Source of the DNA: Chloroflexota bacterium
GTDB taxonomy: Bacteria > Chloroflexota > Limnocylindria > P2-11E > CF-107
Direction: 5' to 3'
Length of the DNA: 58,715 nucleotides
NCBI GenBank assembly: GCA_005881435.1
Contig: VBHP01000035.1
Span: forward strand, 1 to 58,715
Positions within the stretch are counted from its first letter, which is position 1. Each line of letters opens with the position of its first letter. Made by a program: the position numbers and the translations under genes. The notes under the pieces were generated by a model that ran no database searches, had not been told where the DNA came from, and saw only the letters and a program-made list of their open reading frames with translations. Shown piece after piece: positions 24,904 to 33,321 of this stretch.

Positions 24904-25935
24904 GTGGCTCCCACTATCAGCTCCGATCTGCTCATCGCTGACGTCGTCAAGAAGTACCCGGGCAGCGAACGCATCTTCACCAAGCACGGTGTCGGCTGCG
25001 CCGGCTGCAACATCTCCAAGGTCGAGACCATCGCCCAGGGCGCGGCCGGGCACGGCAAGGCCGTCGGCATGAGCCTGGACGCCTTGCTCGATGACCTGAA
25101 CGCCTTCGCCGACACAGGCAAGCTCCCTCCTGGCACACCCGAGCAGCCGAAGGGCACGAACACCATGACAGCGCAGGCGGGCATCAAGAACGTCATCGCG
25201 GTGATGTCGGGCAAGGGCGGTGTCGGGAAGTCGCTTGTGGCCGGGCTCCTCGCGGTCGGATTGCGACGCCACGGTTTCCGCGTCGGCATCCTCGACGGCG
25301 ATATCACCGGCCCGTCGATCCCGCGCATGTTCGGCGTGCGCGGCAAGCCGGGCGTGCACGGTCAGAAGCTGTTGCCCTCGATGACGCAGACGGGCATCGG
25401 CATCATCTCCATGAACCTCCTGCTGCCATCCGAGGAAGAGGCCGTGATCTGGCGCGGCCCGATGGTCTCGGGTGCGATCCGTCAGTTCTTCACCGACGTC
25501 GAGTGGGGTGACCTTGATTACCTGATCGTGGATCTGCCGCCGGGTACGTCCGATGCGCCGCTCACGGTGATGCAGGCGCTTCCGGTCACGGGCACGATCC
25601 TGGTGACGACGCCGCAGGCGCTCGCGACGATGGTCGTGACGAAGGCGGTGCGATTGGTGAAGCAGCTCGGTGGTGACATCCTCGGCGTCGTCGAGAACAT
25701 GGCCTACGTCGAGATGCCCGAGTCTCGCGAGCGGATCGAGGTGTTCGGACCGTCACAGGGACTGAAGCTGGTCATCGCCTCCGGCGCGCCGCTGTTGGCG
25801 CGGGTGCCGATCGATCCATTGATCGCGCATCTGGCCGACAACGGCAAGATCGAGGAGTACCGTTCGCCGCAGTTCGAAGAGTTGCAGCACAACTTCCTAG
25901 CTCTCGCTCCCCTGAAGGAGCCATCCCCGGGATAG
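24904..25935 (+). CDS. DUF1858-Mrp/NBP35 fusion ATPase
   Basis: A 343-residue fusion. Residues 1-75 are a DUF1858 domain with the metal-type pair GCAGC (Cys32, Cys35). Residues 95-335 are an Mrp/ApbC P-loop ATPase with the deviant Walker A SGKGGVGKS (103-110), switch segments LDGDITGPSIPRMFG and VDLPPGTSDAPLT. Mrp proteins carry Fe-S clusters to apo-enzymes. The usual CxxC that holds the cluster after the ENMAYV segment is missing here (it reads VEMPESRERIEVFG), so the N-terminal Cys pair may replace it. It follows the nickel permease by 20 bases and could serve Fe-S or nickel enzyme maturation. Start GTG 24904. Confidence 0.87.
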   Translation: MAPTISSDLLIADVVKKYPGSERIFTKHGVGCAGCNISKVETIAQGAAGHGKAVGMSLDALLDDLNAFADTGKLPPGTPEQPKGTNTMTAQAGIKNVIAVMSGKGGVGKSLVAGLLAVGLRRHGFRVGILDGDITGPSIPRMFGVRGKPGVHGQKLLPSMTQTGIGIISMNLLLPSEEEAVIWRGPMVSGAIRQFFTDVEWGDLDYLIVDLPPGTSDAPLTVMQALPVTGTILVTTPQALATMVVTKAVRLVKQLGGDILGVVENMAYVEMPESRERIEVFGPSQGLKLVIASGAPLLARVPIDPLIAHLADNGKIEEYRSPQFEELQHNFLALAPLKEPSPG

Positions 25936-25948
25936 GACTCGTAGCGTA

Positions 25949-27205
25949 GTGTCGCGCGCGATGCAGCGCGCGATGGCGCTTGTCCAAAAGCGGCCCGCGC
26001 TCCTCGGAGCGGCGTGGCTTTTCGTCGCCGTCAATATCGCCAACGTGCTGGCATACGGCTACCAGATCGTGATGCTCCGACTGCTGCGCCCGCAGGAGTT
26101 CGCGCTGCTGGTCTCGCTGTTCGCGGCGCTGATCATCGAGTCGCAGGGGATCACCCTGCTGCAGAACACTGCGGCGAAGATCGTCGCGCACCGGCGCGCC
26201 ATAGGTGATGTGTCCGGGGTCAGCGCCTTCGCCTGGTCATGGGGGCTCCGCGTCGCGGTCTCAACTGGTGCGGTCGCTGTGATCGTCGCCTTGACCGCTC
26301 CGTTCCTCGGCGCGGTCATGGGATTCCCGCCGGTGACAGTGGTGATGCTGGCGGCGTCGCTGGTGTTCGCCGCGCTCTTCGCCTTCGCTGCCGGAGTGCT
26401 CCAGGGTCTGGCGCGTTTCGGCTGGCTCGGGGCGGCGTACATCGCGCAGGCCGGATCGCGCCTGATCCTCGGCGCTGTTCTGGTCCTGGCCGGGTTCGGC
26501 GTCGCGGGCGCGTTCGGCGGCGCGACCATCGCGGTCGCGCTCTCCTTCGTCGTGACCCTGGCGGCGCTGCGCGGTCTCGTCCGCCGGCCGCAGGCGGGCG
26601 ACAGAGCGCCCGATGCGGGCGCTCTCTTCGTCGGCGCCGCCGTTCTCCTCCTGTTCTATGCGCTGCTCGTGAACGTCGACGCGCTGCTGGCTCCGGCGCT
26701 CCTGCGACCGGCGGAGGCCGGTGCGTATGCCGCGGCGGTGACCATGGGGAAGATCGCGCTCTTCGCGCCGCTCGGGCTCTCGGTCTTCCTGCTCGAGCAC
26801 ACCGCGTCGGCGCACGCGCTTGGCAGACCGACCCGGCCGACGTTGTATCTCGTTCTCGCCGCCGTCCTCTGCATCTCGGGCGCCGTCGCGCTGGTGTACC
26901 TGCTGCTCCCCGAGCTCGCGGCGCGCATCGTCGCCGGCGACGCGTACGCACCGGCCGTCGCCATGATCGTCGGAACGTACGGCGTCGCGGCGCTGTCGAA
27001 CGCGCTGCTCCAGGTCTGGGCGGTGTACTTCGTCGGCATCGGACAGCTCCGCGTCGCCGTCGCGTTTCTGCTCGCCTTCGTCGCGCTGACGGCGGCCCTG
27101 GTCCTGTTCGCGCGCGATCCGCAGACAATGGCGCGCACGGTCTTGGCCGTGACGCTGGCGACGCAGGTTGCGGTCGCGGCCGCATTCCTACGGACCCGAG
27201 GATGA
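25949..27205 (+). CDS. MOP-superfamily flippase (Wzx-like)
   Basis: A 418-residue protein with about 12 membrane helices, the LRLLRPQEFALLVSLFAA start loop and the repeated arrangement of polysaccharide/lipid flippases. Such proteins turn lipid-linked sugars across the membrane. It begins at GTG 25949 and ends in a 4-base overlap with a membrane glycosyltransferase, which supports a role in surface glycan export. Confidence 0.75.
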   Translation: MSRAMQRAMALVQKRPALLGAAWLFVAVNIANVLAYGYQIVMLRLLRPQEFALLVSLFAALIIESQGITLLQNTAAKIVAHRRAIGDVSGVSAFAWSWGLRVAVSTGAVAVIVALTAPFLGAVMGFPPVTVVMLAASLVFAALFAFAAGVLQGLARFGWLGAAYIAQAGSRLILGAVLVLAGFGVAGAFGGATIAVALSFVVTLAALRGLVRRPQAGDRAPDAGALFVGAAVLLLFYALLVNVDALLAPALLRPAEAGAYAAAVTMGKIALFAPLGLSVFLLEHTASAHALGRPTRPTLYLVLAAVLCISGAVALVYLLLPELAARIVAGDAYAPAVAMIVGTYGVAALSNALLQVWAVYFVGIGQLRVAVAFLLAFVALTAALVLFARDPQTMARTVLAVTLATQVAVAAAFLRTRG

Positions 27206-28905
27206 GCGCGTCCGGGCCATCCGCGTCCGTCATCGAACGCGCCGGCCTGGTGCTATCGGGCATGGGCGTGCTGTCGCTGTTCACTGTGCGCAGCTACATC
27301 GAGAACGTGCCCTCGACCGCGCCGGACATCACCTACGGCGTGGCCGCCTTCCTGGCGCTGACGATCCTGGCCACGCTGCGGCGTGCGCCCTCGTGGGCGC
27401 CACTGGTGGCGTTGATCGCGGTCTCGTTCGGCTATCTCTACGCGAACGCGATCCTCGACGGCACCGAGCTCGGAACTGTGTTGCTGGTGGTCACGCTCGT
27501 GCTGGGGTATCGGATCGCACCGAAAGAATGGCGCGCCCTCGTGGTCGGGGGCCTCTCGCTGTGGACGCCGGCGCTGACGCTGTACAGCGGCGCGCGGCCG
27601 CTTCGCGTCGAGCCACCGGTCGCGGCCGCGGCGGTCGTCGCTCTGGGGCTGTTCGTCTTCGTGCTGTTCCGCTATCGGTCCGAGAACGAGGACCGGCTGC
27701 GTCGAGTCGGCCCGGGCCTGGTGGCGATCGCGGTCACGTCCGCCGTTTTCGAACGGCATAACGTCGTCAGCTCGTCGATCCTCGCGCCCGATGACATCGC
27801 CGCGATCCTCGCCGTCGCCGTACTCGCGGTCGTCGGGCTTCTGCCACGGATACCGCGCCGTGCCGGATCGCTCGCGGCGGTGCTCGCGCTGTCGGTGTAC
27901 GCGCTGGTGTGTCTCGCCAATATCCTCGGCAAGAGCTACAACAACGACGCTGTCGTCGCGCCGCACTGGGGCGCGGAGCTGTTGCTGCGGGGCGAAGATC
28001 CGTATGTCGCCTTCGACATGCGCGAGGGGTTGCAGCACTTCGGACTGCAGCCGAACATCGCCACGCGCCGCGAGGATGGCTCCCTCCAGACCACGCTGAA
28101 CTATCCGGCGGGGGCGATCCTCGTCGTCGCGCCCTTCGTCGCCCTCGGGCTGGACGACATCCGCTGGATCTACTTCGCCGAGATGCTGGTGTTCGGCGCC
28201 TTGATGACCGTCCGCGCACGCGAGATCTGGCGCCCGTTCGTGGCGTCGCTGTTCGTCGCGGACACGCTCTTGCGGCGCCAGTACGTGCTCGCTGGCATCG
28301 ACCCGACCTGGTCGCTCGGCGTCGCGTTCGCATGGCTGCTGTCGCGTCGGCGCATCCTGTCGCCGCTGATCCTCGGCCTCGGCTGCGCCACGCGTCAGCT
28401 GGCATGGTTCTTCGTCCCGTTCTATCTGCTGGCCGCCTGGCGGGAGTACGGTCGAGATGAGGCCATCCGGCGCGCACCGTTGATCGGCCTCGGGTTCCTC
28501 GTGCCAAATCTGCCGTTCATCGCCTGGGACGCGGGCGCCTGGTGGCGCGGCATGATGGGCCCGATCCTGGATCCGCTCGCCGGCTACGGCGTCGGTCTGG
28601 TGCATTTCGAGCTCGAGGGCGTGCTGCCCGACCTGCCGCGCGGGCTCTACGCTGTGCTCGCCGTCGCGACGCTCCTATTTCTGCTGACGATGCTGTGGCG
28701 CCGCTGGCGCGATCTGCCGAACGGCGCGCTGGCCTTCCCACTGATCCCGCTGTTCTTCGCCTGGCGTTCGCTGTCGAATTACTTCGTGTTCGTGCCGCTC
28801 TTCGCCATCCTCCGTGACCCGGAGCTGATGGAAGAGACGCCGGAGGAGATCGTCGTCACCACGCGCGGGGCGATCGAGCTCACGCGTCGAGCCCAGCCGA
28901 CGTGA
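27202..28905 (+). CDS. Large membrane glycosyltransferase-like protein (GT-C type)
   Basis: A 567-residue protein with about 12-14 hydrophobic helices. The outer loop with KSYNNDAVVAPHWGAELLLR and EDPYVAF has the acidic pattern of GT87/DUF2029-type transferases. An open frame extends upstream to 26239 but lies inside the flippase gene. The true ATG 27202 overlaps the flippase TGA. Together with the flippase it likely adds sugars from polyprenyl-phosphate donors to an envelope glycan or protein. The donor and acceptor are unknown. Confidence 0.7.
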   Translation: MSASGPSASVIERAGLVLSGMGVLSLFTVRSYIENVPSTAPDITYGVAAFLALTILATLRRAPSWAPLVALIAVSFGYLYANAILDGTELGTVLLVVTLVLGYRIAPKEWRALVVGGLSLWTPALTLYSGARPLRVEPPVAAAAVVALGLFVFVLFRYRSENEDRLRRVGPGLVAIAVTSAVFERHNVVSSSILAPDDIAAILAVAVLAVVGLLPRIPRRAGSLAAVLALSVYALVCLANILGKSYNNDAVVAPHWGAELLLRGEDPYVAFDMREGLQHFGLQPNIATRREDGSLQTTLNYPAGAILVVAPFVALGLDDIRWIYFAEMLVFGALMTVRAREIWRPFVASLFVADTLLRRQYVLAGIDPTWSLGVAFAWLLSRRRILSPLILGLGCATRQLAWFFVPFYLLAAWREYGRDEAIRRAPLIGLGFLVPNLPFIAWDAGAWWRGMMGPILDPLAGYGVGLVHFELEGVLPDLPRGLYAVLAVATLLFLLTMLWRRWRDLPNGALAFPLIPLFFAWRSLSNYFVFVPLFAILRDPELMEETPEEIVVTTRGAIELTRRAQPT

Positions 28906-29795
28906 TCCGCGCGGCCGCGCTCGTCGCGGTCACGGCGGTGTGGGGCTGGACTTTCGTGGTGGTCAAGGACGCGATCGCGGCGTACCCGGTGGTGCCGTTC
29001 CTGGCGCTTCGCTTTGGGCTCGCGGCTCTCGTGCTGGCGCCCTTCGCCCGCAGGCTCGATCGCGAGGTGTGGCGCGCCGGCGTCCCGATCGGACTGCTCC
29101 TCGCGGCGGGGTATCTCTTTCAGACGCTCGGCCTGGCGCGCACCCGCGCCAGCGACGCCGGTCTGGTCACGGGATCGTTCGTGGTGATCACGCCGCTTCT
29201 CGATCGCATCATCTTCGGCACGCGTCCGTCGCGCGGCGCTCTCGCCGGCGTCGCCCTGGCGGCTGTGGGCCTGGTGCTGCTGGTAGCCGGCGCGCCGATC
29301 GAGATCGGCAGCGGCGATGTCATCGTCCTGATCGGCGCGGTCGCCTTCGCGGCGCAGATCGTGGCGCTCTCGCGGGTATCGGTGCGGCACGATCCGGTGG
29401 CACTGACCACGGTGCAGGTCGTCGTGGCCTTCGTGTCCTTCGTCGCGCTGTGGATCGTGCTGCGCGATCCGCTGCTGCCACCAGCCGCCGACGTGCTCGT
29501 GGCGGTGGCGATCACCGGCGTTCTGGCGACGAGCCTCGCCTTCTTCGTGCAGACCTGGGCGCAGCGGCGCCTGGCGGCGACCCCCACGGCCATCGTGCTC
29601 GCTACCGAGCCGGCGTGGGCGACGCTGTTCGGCATCGCGCTCGCGGCCGATCCGTTCCCACCGGTCCGCGCGGTCGGAGCGATGCTGCTGCTGGCGGCGC
29701 CGGTCGTCGCTACGATGAGCAGCAAAGCGAAGGAGGTCCTGTCGCATGCCGGTCGAGAAGGAGCTGCTGGAGATCCTCGCCTGCCCCGTGGATAA
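28902..29795 (+). CDS. EamA/DMT-family transporter
   Basis: A 297-residue protein with ten predicted helices in two repeated EamA halves (TAVWGWTFVVVKDAIAAYPV starts the first, IGAVAFAAQIVALSRVS the second). These transporters export metabolites or amino acids, substrate unknown. The GTG at 28902 overlaps the preceding TGA. The last 50 bases overlap the Trm112-like gene in another frame, so the real C-terminus is a soluble tail after ATMSSKAKEV. Confidence 0.85.
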   Translation: MIRAAALVAVTAVWGWTFVVVKDAIAAYPVVPFLALRFGLAALVLAPFARRLDREVWRAGVPIGLLLAAGYLFQTLGLARTRASDAGLVTGSFVVITPLLDRIIFGTRPSRGALAGVALAAVGLVLLVAGAPIEIGSGDVIVLIGAVAFAAQIVALSRVSVRHDPVALTTVQVVVAFVSFVALWIVLRDPLLPPAADVLVAVAITGVLATSLAFFVQTWAQRRLAATPTAIVLATEPAWATLFGIALAADPFPPVRAVGAMLLLAAPVVATMSSKAKEVLSHAGREGAAGDPRLPRG

Positions 29796-29910
29796 GGCGC
29801 CGGTGCGCGAGGAAGGGGACCGCCTCGTGTGCTCGAAGTGCGGCCGTCGCTATCCCGTTCGCGATGGCATTCCGGTCATGCTCGTCGACGAAGCCGACCC
29901 TCCCGCCTAG
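29746..29910 (+). CDS. Trm112-like zinc protein
   Basis: A 54-residue protein with MPVEKELLEILACPVDKAPV and then CSKCGRRYPVRDGIPVML, the standard bacterial Trm112/YcaR pattern. Only three of the four usual zinc ligands are Cys (Cys13, CSKC), with the second partner of Cys13 replaced in CPVDK. Members stabilise partner methyltransferases or bind zinc. A strong AGGAGG site at 29731-29736 lies nine bases upstream of ATG, inside the EamA gene. Confidence 0.85.
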   Translation: MPVEKELLEILACPVDKAPVREEGDRLVCSKCGRRYPVRDGIPVMLVDEADPPA

Positions 29911-29913
29911 CGC

Positions 29914-30288
29914 ATGCCGATACACGATTACCGCTGCGCGCGCTGCGGCCGGCGCTTCCAGCAGTTCTTTCGTACTTTCGCCGATGTGCGTGACCCGTCC
30001 GCCTGCCCGCATTGCGGCGCAGCGGACGTGATCCGGCTCCCGCCGCGCGTGCGTGTGGTCCGTTCGGAAGAATCGCGCCTGGAGGACCTCGCCGATCCGT
30101 CGTCGCTCGGCGACGTCGACGAGAACGACCCGCGTTCCGTGGCCAAGTGGGCCAAGCGCATGGGCAACGCGCTGGGCGAGGATCTCGGTCCGGATCTGGA
30201 TCAGGCGATCGAGGAGATGGGAGACGAAAAAGCCGCCGGCGGTGAAGCCGGCGGCCTGGATAGCGACGCGTCGGACGACGAGCTCTAG
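29914..30288 (+). CDS. FmdB-family zinc ribbon protein
   Basis: A 124-residue protein whose first 45 residues are an FmdB zinc ribbon, MPIHDYRCARCGRRFQQFF with a second pair CPHC. The rest is acidic and probably disordered (DENDPRSVAKWAKRMG then a poly-acidic tail). The family is seen beside formamidase and many other genes, and its role is not fixed. It lies four bases after the Trm112-like gene and overlaps the end of the VOC gene on the other strand. Confidence 0.85.
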   Translation: MPIHDYRCARCGRRFQQFFRTFADVRDPSACPHCGAADVIRLPPRVRVVRSEESRLEDLADPSSLGDVDENDPRSVAKWAKRMGNALGEDLGPDLDQAIEEMGDEKAAGGEAGGLDSDASDDEL

Positions 30289-30683
30289 GCGGTCGTTCGA
30301 CCAGCCGCGGCGGTCTCAGGCATCGTCGCCGTCTTGTCCGCCTTCCACAGGCTGAACTTGTTGCCCTCGCTGTCGGTGCACCCCGCGAACCAGCCCTCGC
30401 CCGGGACCGGCATCTTCTCGTCTGCCGTGCCGCCAAGCTCGCGGACCTTCTTCACGGAAGCGTCGACGTCGTCGACGTCGAAGTACACGACGAGCTGACC
30501 CTTCTCGTCCTGCGTCGGCATGATGCCGCCGCCGAGGTCCTGGCTGCCGGTGTCGATGAGCCAGTACTCCATGCCCGGCATCTCGGCATCCTTGATCTTG
30601 TACCCGAAGAGCGAGCTGTAGAACTTCTTCGCGCGCGCGGTGTCCTTCGCGGGCACCTCGAAGTGGACGATCTTTCCTGTCAT
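30285..30683 (-). CDS. VOC-family (glyoxalase-like) protein
   Basis: A 132-residue protein with one vicinal-oxygen-chelate domain pair: KIVHFEVPAKDTARAKKFYS, then LVVYFDVDDVDASVKKVREL and GWFAGCTDSEGNKFSLW. The family includes glyoxalases and antibiotic-binding proteins, and this subgroup is usually called by domain only. The ATG at 30683 has a GGGAGA-type site just upstream. The 3' end shares four bases with the FmdB gene. Confidence 0.88.
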   Translation of the reverse strand: MTGKIVHFEVPAKDTARAKKFYSSLFGYKIKDAEMPGMEYWLIDTGSQDLGGGIMPTQDEKGQLVVYFDVDDVDASVKKVRELGGTADEKMPVPGEGWFAGCTDSEGNKFSLWKADKTATMPETAAAGRTTA

Positions 30684-30793
30684 GCGTCTCCCCTTTTTGT
30701 TGTGCTGTGCCCACAGGGTACCGCTTAGAGCGCGACCGGCGTGTGCTTATTTACATCCGAGCGGGGCGTCGCTTGTCGCCGAGGCTGTCGCGG

Positions 30794-31441
30794 TCAGACG
30801 TTCTCGACGAGGCCGTGCCGGACGGCGTAGATGGCTGCCTGCGTGCGGTCCGAGACGCCGAGTTTCTCCAGGATCGCCGCGACATGGCTCTTCACCGTCT
30901 CCGGCGACAGCACCAGCCGTTCGGCGATCTCGCGGTTCGACAGCCCTTCCGCGACGAGGGCCAGGATCTCGCGCTCGCGCTTCGTCAGACCGCGCGCCTG
31001 CGCCGGCGCCGGGGCCGTGGGCTTCATGTCCGAGAGCATGCCTTTCAGCATCTGCGGGTCGATGAACGCGCCGCCCTGCTGGATCTGCTTCACCGCGTCC
31101 AGGAGCTCGTCACGCGAGACGTCCTTGAGCAGATAGCCGGCGGCTCCGGCGCGGACGGCCTCGCGCAGGTAGGCCGGGTTCTCGTGCATCGTCAGCACGA
31201 TCACGGCGGTGCGCGAGCGCTCCTCTTTGATGCGCCGCGTAGCCTCCAGGCCGTCCATGTCGGGCATCCGTACGTCCATCAGGATCACGTCGGGAAGCTC
31301 ACGGCGCGCGACCTCAAGGGCCTCGCGGCCGGTGCGTGCCTCGCCGACCAGCTGTACGTCGTCGACCCCCTCGAGCATCGCGGCGATGCCCTCGCGGACA
31401 AGCTCATGGTCGTCGACGATCAAAACTCTCGTCTGTCCCAT
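30794..31441 (-). CDS. NarL/LuxR-type response regulator
   Basis: A 215-residue regulator. The receiver domain holds Asp56 in VILMDVRMPDMDG and the Lys in GYLLKDV. The C-terminal LuxR helix-turn-helix is GLTKREREILALVAEGLSNR with ETVKSHVAAILEKLGV. ATG 31441 is the start. It is the last gene of a kinase-antiporter-regulator set on this strand, so the NarX-type kinase at 33322-34383 is its probable partner. Confidence 0.92.
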   Translation of the reverse strand: MGQTRVLIVDDHELVREGIAAMLEGVDDVQLVGEARTGREALEVARRELPDVILMDVRMPDMDGLEATRRIKEERSRTAVIVLTMHENPAYLREAVRAGAAGYLLKDVSRDELLDAVKQIQQGGAFIDPQMLKGMLSDMKPTAPAPAQARGLTKREREILALVAEGLSNREIAERLVLSPETVKSHVAAILEKLGVSDRTQAAIYAVRHGLVENV

Positions 31442-31511
31442 CCCTGGCACTAGCCTAAACGACAGGGCCCCGGCGCGCTCAGCGAGGTTCGCGCCGACGG
31501 CACGGCGCGAC

Positions 31512-33245
31512 TCACAGACGGCGTAGCCCGCGCGTGATCGCGGCGATCTCCTGCGGACTGACGCCGTAGCGGCGGAGGGTCTCCGCGACGATGTCGATCG
31601 CGAGCTCGCGCTCGCCCCAGATGGCGACGTCCGCTCCGGCGCCGCGGAGCGTGCGCCATTCCTGCTCGGCGTGGGTCCTGGCGACGACGTAGAGCTCCGG
31701 ATTGAGCCGTTTGCCGTGCTCCACGATCCGCCGCGCCGCGATCGGATCGGCGATGGCGGCGACCAGGACGACCGCATCCTTGACGCCCGCGCGCTCGAGC
31801 GTCAGCGGCTCGCCGGCGTCGCCGTACAGCACCGGCACGTCGCGAGCGCGGAGCGACTCGACGATGCGTCGGTCGTGCTCGATGACCAAGTACGCGAGAT
31901 TGCGGCGCTGCAGTGTCTCGGCGACGACGCTCCCGACGCGTCCATAGCCGCACACCACGACGTGCCGTCTGGGTCCGGCTTGACGCATTGTTGGCGCTAT
32001 CTCGGCGACGGACGCGCGCCGTCGCTGCACCGCGCGCACGATGCCGCGCCGCCCCAGCCAGGGCTCGAGGAGCTCGGAGGCCCGGAACAGCAACGGGTTC
32101 ACCGCGATCGAGCCGAGCGCGCCTGCGATCACCAGGTCCCCGGCCTCCGGCGGCACCAGGTGCAGGTCGCCGGCGAGGCTCGAGAGCACGAACGCGAACT
32201 CTGCGATCTGGGCGATCCCGACGCCCACGTTGAGCGCGCTGCGCAGCGGATAGCCGAAGCTGAGCACCAGCGCCGTCGCAACGACGGCGTTGACGATGAC
32301 GATGACGGCGATCGTGGCGACCACCGCGAGGGGCGCGGCGACGACGAAGCTCGGGTCGAACAGCATGCCGACGGAGACGAAGAACAGGACCGCGAATGCG
32401 TCGCGCAGCGGCAGCGCCTCGGCGGCGGCATGGTGGCTGATATCGGACTCGGCGACCGTCGCGCCCGCGAGGAACGCGCCGAGGGCGAGCGAGACCCCGA
32501 ACACGGTCGCCGAGCCGAAGGCGATGCCAAGCGCGACCGCCAGCACGCCCAGCGTGAACAGCTCGCGGGATCCGGTCTTGGCGACCTCGACCAGGATCCA
32601 CGGCACCACGCGCGTGCCGACGTACAGCATCAGCAGCGCTAGTGCGGCCACCCGCGCCAGGGTGAGCGCGAGGGCGAGGCCGATCTCGCCGGCATCGACC
32701 GTCTGCCCACCACCTGGGTTCGTCAGCACCGCGACCGCCGGCAGCAGGATCAGGACAACGACCGTGACGATGTCCTGGACCACGCTCCAGCCCAGCGCGA
32801 TGTGGCCATGCGTGGTGTCGAGCGCGTTGCGGTCGGTGAGCCCGCGGAGCAGCGCGACCGTGCTGGCGACCGAGAGCGAGAAGCCGAACACGATGCCCGA
32901 AGCCAGCGACCAGCCCCATAGCCGCGTCACCAGCACGGTCGCGATCACGGTCACCGCGATCTGGCCCAGCGCGCCCGGAACCGCGACGTGCCGCACGCGC
33001 GCCAGATCGCGGAAGGAGAACTGGACGCCGACGCCGAACATCAGCAGGACCACGCCGATCTCGGCCAGTTCGCTCGCGAGCTGCCGATCGGCGACGAGGC
33101 CGGGCGTGAACGGACCGAGCACGATGCCGGCGGCGAGATAGCCGACGAGCGGCGGCAGCTGCAGCTTCCGCGCGATGAACCCGGCCACGAACGCGACGCC
33201 GAGCGCCAGCGTGACCGTTGCGATGAGGCCTGTCTGGACCGGCAT
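31512..33245 (-). CDS. Kef/YbaL-type cation:proton antiporter with RCK domain
   Basis: A 577-residue CPA2-family antiporter. About 12-13 helices span residues 1-395, with LPPLVGYLAAGIVLGPFTPG, and GWSVVQDIVTVV carrying the conserved polar residues of the transport core. The cytoplasmic TrkA-N (RCK) domain follows (about 415-540) with the Rossmann loop VCGYGRVGSVVAE. It would exchange K+ or Na+ for H+ under nucleotide or redox control. It sits between the kinase and regulator genes, so ion balance may be what the system controls. Confidence 0.9.
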   Translation of the reverse strand: MPVQTGLIATVTLALGVAFVAGFIARKLQLPPLVGYLAAGIVLGPFTPGLVADRQLASELAEIGVVLLMFGVGVQFSFRDLARVRHVAVPGALGQIAVTVIATVLVTRLWGWSLASGIVFGFSLSVASTVALLRGLTDRNALDTTHGHIALGWSVVQDIVTVVVLILLPAVAVLTNPGGGQTVDAGEIGLALALTLARVAALALLMLYVGTRVVPWILVEVAKTGSRELFTLGVLAVALGIAFGSATVFGVSLALGAFLAGATVAESDISHHAAAEALPLRDAFAVLFFVSVGMLFDPSFVVAAPLAVVATIAVIVIVNAVVATALVLSFGYPLRSALNVGVGIAQIAEFAFVLSSLAGDLHLVPPEAGDLVIAGALGSIAVNPLLFRASELLEPWLGRRGIVRAVQRRRASVAEIAPTMRQAGPRRHVVVCGYGRVGSVVAETLQRRNLAYLVIEHDRRIVESLRARDVPVLYGDAGEPLTLERAGVKDAVVLVAAIADPIAARRIVEHGKRLNPELYVVARTHAEQEWRTLRGAGADVAIWGERELAIDIVAETLRRYGVSPQEIAAITRGLRRL

Positions 33246-33321
33246 CGGCGTCCCCTCCGTCGGATGTCGGTCGCGTTGGTCCTAGGCGGTCAACGTAACA
33301 GATAGAAGGCTTCGCGAGCGT

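Noticed and set aside
31450-32919. A 489-codon minus-strand frame overlapping the antiporter gene
   Set aside because: It lies in another frame of the same strand as the antiporter and is a run of Arg and Ala without any family pattern.
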